Positions 8,452 through 17,312 of a DNA stretch of 64,000 nt are shown here, piece by piece. The translations under genes and the position numbers were made by a program. The notes beneath the pieces were generated by a model. That model worked only from the letters and a program-made list of their open reading frames with translations, was not told the origin of the DNA and did no database searches. Numbering within the stretch: the stretch's first letter is position 1; each line of letters starts with the position of its first letter. Origin of the DNA: Rhizocola hellebori (GTDB taxonomy: Bacteria; Actinomycetota; Actinomycetes; Mycobacteriales; Micromonosporaceae); contig NZ_BONY01000038.1 in assembly GCF_016862955.1 (NCBI RefSeq), positions 30,099-94,098 on the forward strand, in the 5' to 3' direction.

Positions 8452-9033
8452 TCACGCCTTGGTCAGCTTCCAGCTGACACCCGAGCCGGAGATGGTCGCG
8501 TTGCTGCCGCTACAGGTGTAGTTCACCGTCTCGGAGAGATTGAGAGCGCTGAACGGGACACTCGTGGGGGTCGGCACGGTGACCCCGCCAACCGTGGCGA
8601 CCGCGCTGTTGGTCACGTTGTTCGACGACATCGTGCCGGTTAGCTTGCCGTCCTTGGTCTTCCAGTTGGTACTGGTGGCGTCGCCGGCGAAGGTGCTCTT
8701 CATGTTCATCGTCTTGTCACCGATCTTCATGTCCATGGAGACGGTGTTGCCGTAGGTGACCTTCATCTCGCTGCCGAAGGCCACGGTGAGGGTGCCGGCG
8801 CCCGTGCCCACGGCGCCGCTGCCGATCATCGACGCGGTCTGCTGGGCGATGTTGTTGACATCGACCTTCCAGGTGCCCATGAGGCAGCTGTCGCGGTCAC
8901 CGCCGCCCGCCGGGGCGCCGGTGGTGGCGCCGGGGTTGGAGGTGGTGTCCGGCGTCGCGACCGGGGTCTCGGTGCCGCAGGCACTCAACGCCGCCGCGGT
9001 GGCAAGGGCAAGCAGGATCGCCTTAACTCTCAT
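8452..9033 (-). CDS. putative lipoprotein of unknown function
   Basis: About 193 residues beginning MRVKAILLALATAAALSAC, a lipoprotein signal peptide with lipobox LSAC; an in-frame ATG at 9042 adds three residues. After a Thr/Pro/Gly-rich linker, the mature domain has one pair of Cys residues (DRDSCLMGTWKV and NYTCSGSN) and a repetitive beta-strand pattern (MKVTYGNTVSMDMKIGDKTMNMK), like a small lipocalin- or META-like beta barrel. The CxxGTWxV start resembles a group of actinobacterial lipoproteins with no known function. It is separated from fbiC by a small hairpin at 9061-9076 and ends at the shared terminator. Confidence 0.75.
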   Translation of the reverse strand: MRVKAILLALATAAALSACGTETPVATPDTTSNPGATTGAPAGGGDRDSCLMGTWKVDVNNIAQQTASMIGSGAVGTGAGTLTVAFGSEMKVTYGNTVSMDMKIGDKTMNMKSTFAGDATSTNWKTKDGKLTGTMSSNNVTNSAVATVGGVTVPTPTSVPFSALNLSETVNYTCSGSNATISGSGVSWKLTKA

Positions 9034-9060
9034 GGCTGCCATCTTGATCAGCCTGCCCGG

Positions 9061-9076
9061 CCAAGGCGAGCCTTGG
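9061..9076 (-). terminator. small hairpin downstream of fbiC
   Basis: CCAAGG (9061-9066) and CCTTGG (9071-9076) with a 4-nt loop, between the fbiC stop and the next lipoprotein gene on the same strand. It may attenuate fbiC read-through. Confidence 0.4.
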
Positions 9077-9087
9077 TCAGATTCTCG

Positions 9088-11562
9088 TCACCGATCTTTG
9101 AGGCTGTAGCTGGTGGTGCGCTGGCGCGACGGCCTGCCCGCCGCGGCGGCGATCGCCTGCAGCTGCTCGATCGTGCGGTTGGATCCGTTGGTGGAGCCCG
9201 CCATCCGCGAGATGGTCTCCTCCATCAGGGTGCCGCCGAGATCGTTGCAGCCGCCGTTGAGCATGGCGACCGTCCCCTCGTCACCGAGCTTGACCCAGGA
9301 GCATTGCATGTTGTCGATCCGGCCGTGCAGGAGGATTCGTGCCATCGCGTGCACGGCGCGGTTCTCCTGCCAGGTCGGCCCGGCCTTGGCCACACCGGCC
9401 AGATAGATAGGGGCGTTGGTGTGCACGAAGGGCAGCGCGACGAACTCGGTGAAACCGCCGGTCTGGTCCTGGATCCCGGCCAGCACCCGGAAGTGGCCCA
9501 GCCAGTGTCGCGGGTTGTCGACGTGGCCGTACATCATGGTCGACGAGGATCGGATGCCGAGCTCGTGCGCGGTCTGCACCACCTCCACCCACGCCGAGGT
9601 GGGCAGCTTGCCCTTGGTCAGCACCCAGCGCACCTCGTCGTCGAGGATCTCGGCGGCGGTGCCCGGGATGGTGTCCAGCCCCGCCTCCTTCAGCATGACC
9701 AGCCAGTCGCGGATGGACACCCCGGCCTTGGCCGAGGCGGTGACGATCTCCATCGGTGAGAAGGCGTGCACGTGCATGCCGGGGGTGCGGGCCTTGATGG
9801 CCCGCACCAGCTCCGCGTAGATGGTGACGGGAAGCTTCGGGTCGATGCCGCCCTGCAGGCACACCTCGGTCGCACCGGAGTCCCACGCCTCCTGCGCACG
9901 GTCGGCCACCTGCTCGACGGAGAGGCGATAGGCGTCGGCGTCGGACTCCCGCTGGGCGAAAGCGCAGAACCGGCAACCCACGTAGCACACGTTCGAGAAG
10001 TTGATGTTCCGGTTGACCACATAGGTCACGTCCGGCCCACACACCTGGGCGCGCAGGTCGTCGGCTATACGGCACAGCTCTTCCAGCGCCGGGCCATCGG
10101 CGGTGAAAAGCGCCAGCGCAAGGCTTTCGCTGGCTGGATCGAGCAGAGCCGCCGGATTCTTCAGCGCCAGACGCAAACCTGCGGCCGTGTCGCCGGTGGG
10201 CAGGGTCACCGAGGGCACATTGAGCGAGTTCCAGTCGCCGTAGACGTTGTCGAAGTCGCCGCGCCGGTCGCCGCTGCGGCCCGTGGTGTCGATGGTGGCG
10301 TGCAGGTCGGTGCGCCCGAAGACCAGGTCTTCCGACGAGGGCTCCTGCCAGCTGCGTCCGGTCACCGCCGCCTGCTCGTCGGCCAGCCCGTCCCGATCGG
10401 CCAGCGCGAAGACATGGGCGTGCAGCCGCGGGTCGATCCAGCGCTCGGCACCGACCACATAGGACGGATAAGCGGTGAGCCGTTCCCGCAGGGTGTAACC
10501 CGCCGCCGCGGTGGCCGCCGCCAGCTCATCGAGATGCGGCCAGGGCCGCTCCGGGTTCACGTGGTCGGGCGTGAGCGGCGAAACCCCGCCCCAGTCGTCG
10601 ATTCCCGCTTTGACCAGCAGCTCGAACGAACCGTCGATGAGGTTGGGCGGCGCCTGCAGCCGCATGCCGGGGCCGAGCAGCAGCCGGGCCACCGCGACCG
10701 TCGCGGCGAGGTCGGCGACCTCGGCGTCGGGGGCCGATCGCATGGCCGTGTCCGGCTTGGCCCGGAAGTTCTGAATGATCACCTCTTGCAGGTGCCCGTA
10801 CTGCCGGTGGGTTTTGCGGATCGCGAACAGCGACTCCACCCGCTCGGCCGGGGTCTCCCCGATGCCGATGAGGATTCCGGTGGTAAAGGGCACATTGACC
10901 CGGCCCGCGTCCTCCAGCACCCGAAGCCGCACCGCGGGCTCCTTGTCCGGAGAGCCGTAGTGCGGCCCACCCGGCTCGGACCACAGCCTGGTGGCGGTCG
11001 TCTCCAGCATCATGCCCATGCTGGGCGCCACCGGGCGCAGCCGCTGCAGCTCGGCCCAGCTCAGCACGCCCGGGTTGAGGTGTGGCAGCAGCCCGGTCTC
11101 CTCCAGCACGGCGATGGAGACGGCGCGCAGATAGTCCAGGGTGGAGCCGTAGCCCCGCTCATCGAGCCACGCCGCTGCCTGTGGCCAGCGTTCCTCCGGC
11201 CGATCACCGAGCGTGAACAGGGCTTCCTTGCAGCCCAGGGCCGCTCCGGCCCGCGCGATCTCCAGCACCTCCTCGCGGTCGAGGTAGGCGGCGGGCAGCC
11301 GATGCGGCACGGTGGCGAAGGTGCAGTAGTGGCACCTGTCCCGGCACAGGCGAGAAAGCGGGATGAAGACCTTCTTGGAAAAGGTGATCACTCCCGGGCG
11401 GCCCGTGTCGCGCAGGCCGGCATCGCGCACCGCACCGGCGATGGCGAGCAGTTGTTCCAGCTCGTCGCCGCGCGCGGCCAGCAGCGCAGTGGCCTCGTCC
11501 AGGTCGAGGGCCTTGCCGGCGCCGGCCCGCGAGAGGGCACGGGAGATCTCACTCATCCGCAT
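9088..11562 (-). CDS. fbiC: FO synthase FbiC (fused CofG/CofH)
   Basis: The 824-residue protein carries two radical-SAM domains. The N-terminal (CofG-like) half has CRDRCHYC (Cys73, 77, 80) and the C-terminal (CofH-like) half has CYVGCRFC near residues 525-532, each with the CxxxCxxC 4Fe-4S motif. By family, the fusion joins tyrosine and 5-amino-6-ribitylaminouracil to form 7,8-didemethyl-8-hydroxy-5-deazariboflavin (FO), the chromophore of coenzyme F420. The fused form is typical of actinobacteria (archaea use two proteins). Start is ATG 11562 or 11556; neither has a clear ribosome site. It stands alone here. An F420-type LLM oxidoreductase is encoded elsewhere in the window (39956-41011). 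Confidence 0.97.
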   Translation of the reverse strand: MRMSEISRALSRAGAGKALDLDEATALLAARGDELEQLLAIAGAVRDAGLRDTGRPGVITFSKKVFIPLSRLCRDRCHYCTFATVPHRLPAAYLDREEVLEIARAGAALGCKEALFTLGDRPEERWPQAAAWLDERGYGSTLDYLRAVSIAVLEETGLLPHLNPGVLSWAELQRLRPVAPSMGMMLETTATRLWSEPGGPHYGSPDKEPAVRLRVLEDAGRVNVPFTTGILIGIGETPAERVESLFAIRKTHRQYGHLQEVIIQNFRAKPDTAMRSAPDAEVADLAATVAVARLLLGPGMRLQAPPNLIDGSFELLVKAGIDDWGGVSPLTPDHVNPERPWPHLDELAAATAAAGYTLRERLTAYPSYVVGAERWIDPRLHAHVFALADRDGLADEQAAVTGRSWQEPSSEDLVFGRTDLHATIDTTGRSGDRRGDFDNVYGDWNSLNVPSVTLPTGDTAAGLRLALKNPAALLDPASESLALALFTADGPALEELCRIADDLRAQVCGPDVTYVVNRNINFSNVCYVGCRFCAFAQRESDADAYRLSVEQVADRAQEAWDSGATEVCLQGGIDPKLPVTIYAELVRAIKARTPGMHVHAFSPMEIVTASAKAGVSIRDWLVMLKEAGLDTIPGTAAEILDDEVRWVLTKGKLPTSAWVEVVQTAHELGIRSSSTMMYGHVDNPRHWLGHFRVLAGIQDQTGGFTEFVALPFVHTNAPIYLAGVAKAGPTWQENRAVHAMARILLHGRIDNMQCSWVKLGDEGTVAMLNGGCNDLGGTLMEETISRMAGSTNGSNRTIEQLQAIAAAAGRPSRQRTTSYSLKDR

Positions 11563-11570
11563 AGCGTATG

Positions 11571-11611
11571 CGGCGCGGGAAGGCCCGGGTGTGCTCGGCC
11601 TTCCCGCGCCG
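11571..11611. terminator. strong hairpin after the aquaporin gene
   Basis: Perfect 15-bp arms CGGCGCGGGAAGGCC (11571-11585) and GGCCTTCCCGCGCCG (11597-11611), spacer 11 nt. It lies past the aquaporin stop and only 9 nt before fbiC's start, so it probably terminates aquaporin transcripts; if fbiC's promoter is further upstream it would be a leader hairpin of fbiC. Confidence 0.7.
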
Positions 11612-11634
11612 CGTGGGCGGGGCCTACAACGCGC

Positions 11635-12324
11635 TTACTTTCGCGACGCACCCGTTCGCAGCGCGCCCACTCGCGGCTTGGGCAGCCGCAGCTCCTCGAC
11701 GTCGCCGGGGTTGAGCCAGCGGAAGACGAACCCGGCCCCGGCGCCGCCGGCCAGGGTCGCGAGCACGTACACGACCAGCATCTTCCAGCTCGCCAACCCG
11801 GCGACGGTGACCGCGAGGCCGACCGCGGGGTTGAACGCCCCACCCGAGAGGGTGCCCACCGCGACGGCTCCCGCCAGCACGGTGAAGCCGATGGCCACAC
11901 CGTAGAAGGAGTTGTTCGGGTGGTCCTTGCTCGTGGCGACGTTGAGCACCACGTAGGCGAGGGCGAACGTGATGAGCAGCTCGACTATCACCGCGCCGAT
12001 GAGCGCGCGGTCGGAGAGGTTCAACGCCGCCGTGGGCTTCTCGATCACGACATACCGGGAGATCCCGGCGGCGATGAGACCGGCGGCCAGCTGTGCGCCC
12101 ATGTAGGGCAACACGTCGCGGGCTTCTATCCTGCCGCGCAGGTACACGGCAAGGGTCACCGCGGGATTGAAGTGCGCGCCGGAGATATGACCGCCGGCGA
12201 ACACCATCGCCACCAACACCGCGCCGATGGCGAGCGGGGCCAACGGCTGCGCCGTGAGAACAGCGCAGCAGACGGTGAAGGTGAGGAAGAACGTGCCGAT
12301 GAACTCGGCCACGTATTTACGCAT
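11635..12324 (-). CDS. MIP-family aquaporin
   Basis: A 229-residue integral membrane channel with the two half-helix NPA motifs of the family, HFNPAVTLAV and AFNPAVGLAV, and six hydrophobic segments in an inverted duplication. The N-terminus MRKYVAEFIGTFFLTF is characteristic of water-selective aquaporins (AqpZ-like) rather than longer glycerol facilitators. ATG 12324 was chosen because GGGAG lies about 8 nt upstream; ATG 12330 and GTG 12339 are also in frame but too close to that site. It passively moves water or small neutral solutes across the plasma membrane. It sits alone, ended by the hairpin at 11571-11611. Confidence 0.9.
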   Translation of the reverse strand: MRKYVAEFIGTFFLTFTVCCAVLTAQPLAPLAIGAVLVAMVFAGGHISGAHFNPAVTLAVYLRGRIEARDVLPYMGAQLAAGLIAAGISRYVVIEKPTAALNLSDRALIGAVIVELLITFALAYVVLNVATSKDHPNNSFYGVAIGFTVLAGAVAVGTLSGGAFNPAVGLAVTVAGLASWKMLVVYVLATLAGGAGAGFVFRWLNPGDVEELRLPKPRVGALRTGASRK

Positions 12325-12364
12325 TGACATCACTCCCACTTGGGGAACGGCGCTCGCGGGTTTC

Positions 12365-13153
12365 TCACGCCCGCAGCGCGCTTTCGACTATTGCGGCATA
12401 CCCCACGTGCCCATTTCGGTTGGGGTGATACGACTCGCCGATGGGCCATGAGGTGCCGTTGATCCATTCAGGGTTGCCGCACACGGTGTGGCCGGTGAAG
12501 GCCGGCCGGGCGTCGGCAAAGCTGAAGCCGTTCGCTGCCGCTCTGGCCGCTGTGGTCGTCGCAAGCAGGTCAGCGGCCGCGTTGAGCCGGGACTGTTCCC
12601 CCGGCGAGATACGGGCAATCGCATTGCATTCCTGACCGTTGAACAGGTTCGGGTAGCCCACCGCCACCACTCGGGCGTTCGGTGCACGTTGCCGAATTTC
12701 GCTGTAGAGCTGATCGAGCTGCCCTGGAAGGGTGCTGCGAATGTACGCCTCAGCGCGATCGATGTCACCCCAGCAGGTGTACGGCCACGGCTTGGCGCAT
12801 TGGATGATGACAGCCGACCAACCCAGGTCGTTACCACCGGCGGAAACGGTGACGTAGGCGGTCGAGGCGTTGAGGCTGCCCAACTGTCCACTTAGGATGG
12901 CCGGAATTTTGGCGCCTGAGCAGGCCGCGAAGGTCAATGCAGCGCCCAGCCGCCCGGCGTCGATGACGGGATAGGCGTGCGGAGAGCGCTGGCACCCGCC
13001 GCTGTCGGCGTAGTACTCACGGGTCCCCGTTCCAGAGGAGTAGGAATCACCTATCGCCGTATAGGCGGGGGCTGCCGCCTGAGCTTGTGGCACGGCGATA
13101 AGTGCGGTCGTGACGATGACAGCCCCGGTTAGGGCCAATCGACGGAGAAACAT
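12365..13153 (-). CDS. secreted SGNH/GDSL esterase or lipase
   Basis: A 262-residue protein with a Sec signal peptide (cleavage near QAQA-AAP). Family blocks are visible: GDSYSSGTG with nucleophile Ser37, oxyanion Gly, GGND in block III, and SYHPNRNGH carrying the catalytic His. The pattern is that of Streptomyces-type extracellular SGNH lipases (S. rimosus lipase group), which also have several disulfide-forming Cys as here (GGCQRS, AACSGA, IQCAKPWPYTCWG, QECNAI, TVCGN). It likely hydrolyses acyl esters outside the cell. ATG 13153 has an AGGAGAC ribosome site. No obvious operon partner; the HxlR regulator lies upstream on the same strand. Confidence 0.9.
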   Translation of the reverse strand: MFLRRLALTGAVIVTTALIAVPQAQAAAPAYTAIGDSYSSGTGTREYYADSGGCQRSPHAYPVIDAGRLGAALTFAACSGAKIPAILSGQLGSLNASTAYVTVSAGGNDLGWSAVIIQCAKPWPYTCWGDIDRAEAYIRSTLPGQLDQLYSEIRQRAPNARVVAVGYPNLFNGQECNAIARISPGEQSRLNAAADLLATTTAARAAANGFSFADARPAFTGHTVCGNPEWINGTSWPIGESYHPNRNGHVGYAAIVESALRA

Positions 13154-13239
13154 GGCGGGGGTCTCCTATACATCGACACCGATGCGTGTCCGCCATGTTG
13201 ACAGAAAGTCTCAGTTCAGGGAAGCCGCCGCGCAGAAGT

Positions 13240-13713
13240 CTACTTGCGACGAATCGCGCCCGGACCGGGCCGGGACACGATGTCGCGCGGCGAGCCGATG
13301 GAATGTCCGTCGGCACAGGACAGTTGGGCGCCCACCACGGCCCCGCAGTCCTTGTGCGCCATCTCCACGGGCGAGCCCGCCGGGTCAGCCAGGTAACGGT
13401 CGCCCCATTGCCAGACCGCAACCAGTACCGGATAAAGGTCAAAGCCTTTTTCAGTGAGCCGGTATTCGTGGCGGGTGCGCTCCCCCGGCGGCCGATACGG
13501 CACCCGGTGCAGAATGCCCTGCTCGACCAGCACCGCGAGCCGGTTGGTCAGCACCTGCCGCGGGATGTCGGTGCGCTCGCGCATGTCGTCGAATCTGCGC
13601 ACGCCGTTGAATACTTCGCGCAGCACGACAAAAGTCCACCGCTCACCGAGGATGGCCATCGCCCTTCCCACGGTGCAGTTCTCGGCGGACCACTGCAGTG
13701 CTGGAGGTCTCAT
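13240..13713 (-). CDS. HxlR-family transcriptional regulator
   Basis: A winged-helix protein of about 157 residues: CTVGRAMAILGERWTFVVLREVFNGVRRFDDM is the diagnostic HxlR start, followed by recognition helix PRQVLTNRLAVLVEQGIL and the wing RHEYRLTEKGFDLYPVL. The Cys in the first helix (ENCTVGRA) is the position used for redox or electrophile sensing in several HxlR proteins. The C-terminal tail with CGAVVG and SCAD extends beyond the core domain. It is divergent from the hotdog thioesterase gene, and a dyad covers the intergenic region, so it probably represses itself and that enzyme. Start ATG 13713 gives the best alignment with the family; an upstream start at 13749 would overlap the dyad. 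Confidence 0.88.
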   Translation of the reverse strand: MRPPALQWSAENCTVGRAMAILGERWTFVVLREVFNGVRRFDDMRERTDIPRQVLTNRLAVLVEQGILHRVPYRPPGERTRHEYRLTEKGFDLYPVLVAVWQWGDRYLADPAGSPVEMAHKDCGAVVGAQLSCADGHSIGSPRDIVSRPGPGAIRRK

Positions 13714-13722
13714 GCCGCTCAG

Positions 13723-13747
13723 GCTAAGTCTCGTTGACAGACTCAGC
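13723..13747. promoter_or_regulatory. operator-like dyad with TTGACA in its centre
   Basis: GCTAAGTCT (13723-13731) and AGACTCAGC (13739-13747) are inverted with one mismatch around a 7-nt spacer. TTGACA at 13734-13739, a -35 consensus for the rightward gene, lies inside, so protein bound here would block it. This is a natural site for the adjacent HxlR protein. Confidence 0.55.
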
Positions 13748-13768
13748 AACCTCTGCGAGTCTGCGTCT

Positions 13769-14272
13769 ATGACCCAGACTCAGCCGACAAGGACCTTCTC
13801 GTGGGTGTCGCCGGGAGACGTCGACCTGGCCAAGATGGTTCAGCTCAATGGGCTGGAGCAGCTGCAGGCCATGATGTCGGGCGAAGCGCCCCGGCCACCG
13901 ATCATGGATCTTGTCGATATGGCGAGCTTCCACGCCGAGGCGTCCCGGGTCGTGGTGACCATGCGGGTGCAGGAGTTCCACTACAACCCGCTAGGCAGCA
14001 TGCACGGCGGGGTGATCGCCACCCTGCTCGACACCGCCACCGGATGCGCCGTGCACAGCACGCTCGCGGTCGGCGAGAGATATACCTCGCTCGATCTGAC
14101 GACGAAGTTCCTGCGCCCGGTGACGCTCGAGTCAGGCCTGCTCACCTGCGAAGGCAAGGTAATCCAGCGCGGCCGCCGTATCGCCCTGGCGCAGGCCGAG
14201 CTCAAGGATGAGGCGGGCCGGCTGGTCGCCCATGCCACCTCCAGTTGTCTGATCTTCCCGCTGGGCGGGTGA
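13769..14272 (+). CDS. PaaI-type hotdog-fold thioesterase
   Basis: A 167-residue protein with the PaaI hotdog signature: NPLGSMHGGVIATLLDTATGCAV (HGG loop with catalytic Asp/Glu region), then YTSLDLTTKFLRPV and GRRIALAQAELKDEAGRLVAHATSSCLIF. Members hydrolyse acyl-CoA or aryl-CoA thioesters, often to recover CoA in aromatic or fatty-acid metabolism. ATG 13769 follows a promoter-like TTGACA at 13734 and lacks a ribosome site, so the transcript may be leaderless. Its expression is probably controlled by the divergent HxlR gene. The exact acyl-CoA substrate is unknown. Confidence 0.87.
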   Translation: MTQTQPTRTFSWVSPGDVDLAKMVQLNGLEQLQAMMSGEAPRPPIMDLVDMASFHAEASRVVVTMRVQEFHYNPLGSMHGGVIATLLDTATGCAVHSTLAVGERYTSLDLTTKFLRPVTLESGLLTCEGKVIQRGRRIALAQAELKDEAGRLVAHATSSCLIFPLGG

Positions 14273-14290
14273 TGGACAATACTGCTCGTC

Positions 14291-15556
14291 GTGACGACGA
14301 CGGTCCCCAGTGATGATCTCCTCGAGTTCCTCCGCCGGTGCGGAGTCGCGCTCTGCCTCGCCGGCGAGGCCGCCAGCCGCATCCCCGACGAGATGGAAGC
14401 GATCGCCGACGCCTACGGGATAGGCGATTGCGAGTTTCTGGTGGTGCCGACCGGTGTTTTCGTGCGCGTTGTCGACGACCACATCGGTGCGGTCACCGTC
14501 GACTTCATGAACGCCGACGGGCCTCCGCTGCGCCTGGACCAGGTCGACGCGCTGTACAAGCTCATCGACGAGGTTAAGCGCAAGCCGATCCCGCCCGACG
14601 AGGCGATCGACCGGCTCAAGACCATCGTGCGGGCCAAGCCGCGCTTCAACTGGTTCAACCGCATCCTCGGCCATGCCGTGCTCACCGTCGGGCTGGGTCT
14701 GCTGCTGGTGCGCGACCGCAACGCGCTCATCGCGCTCGCCGTGCTTGGGCTCGTCGTTGGCGTGCTGCGCCTTGTCGCCGAACGGGTCCTGGTGCTCTCC
14801 CTCGCCCTGCCCGTCGCGGCGGCCATGCTGGTGACCGGGCTGGCCTACCGGTACGGGCCGCAGATGGGGGTGGAACCGTCTACTTTGCTCATTCCCCCGC
14901 TGGTCACCTTCCTGCCCGGGGCCGCCCTGACCCTCGGCGCGCAGGAGATGGCCACCCGGTCGATGATCAGCGGCGCGAGCCGGATCGTCTCAGGCGTATA
15001 CATGCTTCTATTGCTAAGTTTTGGTATTTTCGCCGGCGCGCAGATCGCCGGCACGGCGCACCCGCCCATCGAGCAGACCGGCCTTCCCACTTGGGCGCCG
15101 GTCGTCGGAGTCGTCGTCTTCGGCGTCGGCATGTATTTCAACAGCTCCGCGCCGAAAGGGGCGCTGCTGTGGCTCATGCTGATGCTGTTCTGCGCCTGGG
15201 GCGCGCAGCAGGCGGGCAACCTTGTCGCCGTGGGCGGCTTGTTCGGCGCGTTCACCGGCGGCCTGGTGGTGGTGCCGATCGCGACGCTGGTGCAGCGGCT
15301 GCACGGTCCCCCGGCACAGGTCGCCTCCTTGCCCGCTTTCTGGCTCTTGGTACCGGGAGCACTCGGCCTGTCCGGCGTCTCCGGCCTGGTCGACCTCGGC
15401 GGAGGCACCTCACAGGGCGCGGACAACCTGATCAACGCCTTCCTCACCGTCGTCTCGGTCGCGCTCGGGATCCTGGTCGGCTCCAGCCTCATCGCCACGG
15501 CCAGGGCATCGTCGCGTTTGTTCACATCGCGTGCGGTTCGCAGAGCGGACCGTTAA
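14291..15556 (+). CDS. ThrE-type threonine/serine exporter
   Basis: A 421-residue protein with a soluble N-terminal ThrE domain of about 120 residues (LAGEAASRIPDEMEAIADAYG, then the conserved VPTGVFVRV) and roughly ten hydrophobic segments behind it, the layout of actinobacterial ThrE exporters in which both ThrE domains are fused. The family exports L-threonine and L-serine using the proton gradient. GTG 14291 is the start, 18 nt after the thioesterase stop, so read-through is possible, but no functional link is apparent. Length is somewhat below the Corynebacterium protein because the N-terminal extension is short. Confidence 0.85.
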   Translation: MTTTVPSDDLLEFLRRCGVALCLAGEAASRIPDEMEAIADAYGIGDCEFLVVPTGVFVRVVDDHIGAVTVDFMNADGPPLRLDQVDALYKLIDEVKRKPIPPDEAIDRLKTIVRAKPRFNWFNRILGHAVLTVGLGLLLVRDRNALIALAVLGLVVGVLRLVAERVLVLSLALPVAAAMLVTGLAYRYGPQMGVEPSTLLIPPLVTFLPGAALTLGAQEMATRSMISGASRIVSGVYMLLLLSFGIFAGAQIAGTAHPPIEQTGLPTWAPVVGVVVFGVGMYFNSSAPKGALLWLMLMLFCAWGAQQAGNLVAVGGLFGAFTGGLVVVPIATLVQRLHGPPAQVASLPAFWLLVPGALGLSGVSGLVDLGGGTSQGADNLINAFLTVVSVALGILVGSSLIATARASSRLFTSRAVRRADR

Positions 15557-15591
15557 TTAGCAACATCTAGAGGAATTTAAATCGAAAATTA

Positions 15592-15620
15592 TTGACGAAA
15601 CGCCGGACATCTTCCACTAT
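15592..15620 (+). promoter_or_regulatory. predicted promoter of the DD-carboxypeptidase gene
   Basis: TTGACG (15592-15597) and CACTAT (15615-15620) are 17 nt apart in an AT-rich 100-bp gap, 37 bp before the start codon. Confidence 0.45.
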
Positions 15621-15656
15621 CGATGAGCCTAGTTTCAGTCCGATGTGGAGGCGTAA

Positions 15657-16391
15657 ATGCTTCGACGCACAGTCAGAGTTCTTTCCTCCATTGCGCTGAC
15701 CATCGCGGCGTCAGCCGCAGTGGTGGTCACCACACAAAGCCCCGCGCTGGCCGACGGCTGCTACACCTGGGGACGCACCCTGTCCCAGGGCACCTCGGGC
15801 GAGGACGTGCGCCAGCTGCAGATCCGGGTGTCCGGATACCCAGGCTACGGCGCGGTCATCGACCTCGACGGGGTCTTCGGCCCGGCCACGCGCTCGGCAG
15901 TAATCCGGTTCCAGCAAGCCTGGGGTCTCGGCGCCGACGGCATCGCCGGCCCGCAGACCTACAGCAAGATTTATGCCCTGCAAGACGACGACTGCACCCC
16001 CATCCACTTCACCTACGGTGAACTCAACAACTGCAACAGCACCTGGGCCGGCGGCAACGTATCCGCCGCCACCGCAAAGTTCAACGCACTGGTGAACATG
16101 TGGAAGCTGGAGGCGATGCGGCACGCACTAGGCGACGTGCCGATCACCATCAGCAGCGCCTTCCGCAGCGTCGCGTGCAACAACGCCGCGGGCGGCTCCT
16201 CCACCAGCCGCCACCTCTACGGTGACGCTGTCGACCTCACCGGCTCGGTATCGTTCTGCAGGCTTGCCCAGCAGGCCCGCAACCACGGCTTCCGGGAGAT
16301 TCTCGGCCCCGGCTACCCCGACCACAACGACCACACCCACGTGGCCAACAAGTCTGGGCAGTTCTGGTCCGCGCCCAACTGCGGCATCTGA
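15657..16391 (+). CDS. secreted zinc D-Ala-D-Ala carboxypeptidase (M15) with peptidoglycan-binding domain
   Basis: A 244-residue preprotein: signal peptide to about residue 32 (SPALA-DG), a PG_binding_1 domain at about 42-100 (SQGTSGEDVRQLQIRVSGY, FGPATRSAVIRFQQAWGL, DGIAGPQTY), then an M15 domain at about 115-244. Zinc ligands are SRHLYGDAVD (His and Asp) and HNDHTH (His). The arrangement matches the Streptomyces albus G carboxypeptidase, which trims the terminal D-Ala of peptidoglycan stem peptides outside the membrane. A GGAGG ribosome site precedes ATG 15657. Single-gene unit with its own promoter and terminator. Confidence 0.93.
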   Translation: MLRRTVRVLSSIALTIAASAAVVVTTQSPALADGCYTWGRTLSQGTSGEDVRQLQIRVSGYPGYGAVIDLDGVFGPATRSAVIRFQQAWGLGADGIAGPQTYSKIYALQDDDCTPIHFTYGELNNCNSTWAGGNVSAATAKFNALVNMWKLEAMRHALGDVPITISSAFRSVACNNAAGGSSTSRHLYGDAVDLTGSVSFCRLAQQARNHGFREILGPGYPDHNDHTHVANKSGQFWSAPNCGI

Positions 16392-16398
16392 TCAAACA

Positions 16399-16437
16399 GC
16401 AAAAGGCCGCCCGCTCCACTTGCGGGCGGCCTTTTGC
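16399..16437. terminator. bidirectional intrinsic terminator
   Basis: Perfect 16-bp arms GCAAAAGGCCGCCCGC (16399-16414) and GCGGGCGGCCTTTTGC (16422-16437) around a 7-nt loop. The A-run on one side and TTTT on the other make it a classical terminator in both directions, between convergent genes. Confidence 0.95.
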
Positions 16438-16439
16438 GG

Positions 16440-17090
16440 CTACCCGATCCAGCGCGGCAAACCCTTGCGGGCCAACGGATCGTTAGGCTCAAGGAAACGC
16501 AGATGGTTGCCGAACGGGTCGGCGATGGTCAGCACCCGCGCGCCCCACGGCACGGCCTCGATGTCGGGCACCCACACCGCCGGCCCCCACACCCGGCTGC
16601 CCATCTCGCCGCGGCGCAGCGAGAGCTCGTGGTGCAACGCGTCGAGGTCGGCCAGGGAAATCGAAACCGTCGCACCGTGCCCCGGGTCGTAGGGCTGCTC
16701 GGCCAGCTGAAAAGTGCTGTGGGCCCGGATAACCTGGCCGTAGAACGGCGTCCCCGGCCCGCCCGATGGGCCGCCGAAATCCAGGTCGAAGCCGAGGAAC
16801 TCCAGATAGAACTCCAGCGCCTTCGCCTCTGAGAAGATCCTCAATATCGGGATCGTGGTGCTGGTCGCCCGGCGCGGGTCGGTGACCTCAGGGCCGTCCA
16901 CCTCAGCTCGCACAATGCGGCTCTTCGCGCTCTGCTCGATTTTCGCCGCGAGAATGTTCCAGTCGTCGAAGCCGAACTGACGGGCCACGATTTCCAGGCA
17001 CTCGCTGTGTGATAGGTCGATCTGCTTACGTGCCAAGGCTTCGGCCCGCAGCGCCTTCGCCATCAGCTTCGCATCACGAAACGTGCGCAT
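16440..17090 (-). CDS. glyoxalase superfamily protein
   Basis: A 216-residue protein of two parts. Residues 1-50 (MRTFRDAKLMAKALRAEAL, SHSECLEIVARQFGFDDWNILAAKI) form the helical glyoxalase-related N-terminal domain. Residues about 75-205 form a vicinal-oxygen-chelate domain (PILRIFSEAKALEFYLEFLGF, then ADPFGNHLRFLEPNDP). The Glu in RFLEP is at a usual metal-ligand position, but a full metal triad is not obvious. Such proteins bind or modify small electrophiles or antibiotics such as bleomycin; the role here is unknown. A GGAGG ribosome site precedes ATG 17090. The 222-bp gap upstream holds only its presumed promoter. Confidence 0.82.
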   Translation of the reverse strand: MRTFRDAKLMAKALRAEALARKQIDLSHSECLEIVARQFGFDDWNILAAKIEQSAKSRIVRAEVDGPEVTDPRRATSTTIPILRIFSEAKALEFYLEFLGFDLDFGGPSGGPGTPFYGQVIRAHSTFQLAEQPYDPGHGATVSISLADLDALHHELSLRRGEMGSRVWGPAVWVPDIEAVPWGARVLTIADPFGNHLRFLEPNDPLARKGLPRWIG

Positions 17091-17312
17091 ACTCTTCGAT
17101 CCTCCATGATCCAGCGAACGCCACAGGAATGTCCCTGTGTCTCAGCGCCTGCATTGCTGATTCGTTCGCCGACGGATGGATCGGTGCGCCAAATCCCAAA
17201 CGATGCATTCACCAAACCCAAAGCGGGCGCAAGCGGCCGGCCGCATCAGCCAGCATCACGCTAACCACCCCCCATTCCACCCGTCAACCCCTCCCCCGCC
17301 CACAGCACCGTG
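17091..17312. other. intergenic region, nothing recognised
   Basis: Between the glpD stop and the glyoxalase start on the same strand. It contains C-rich tracts near 17265-17310 but no open frame with coding character, no hairpin of note and no RNA gene that I recognise. Confidence 0.5.

Noticed and set aside
9766..12327. 853-codon open frame on the plus strand
   Set aside because: It is antisense to fbiC and the aquaporin gene; composition is Arg/Gly/Val/His-rich with no family text, a shadow of third-position G+C in the real genes.
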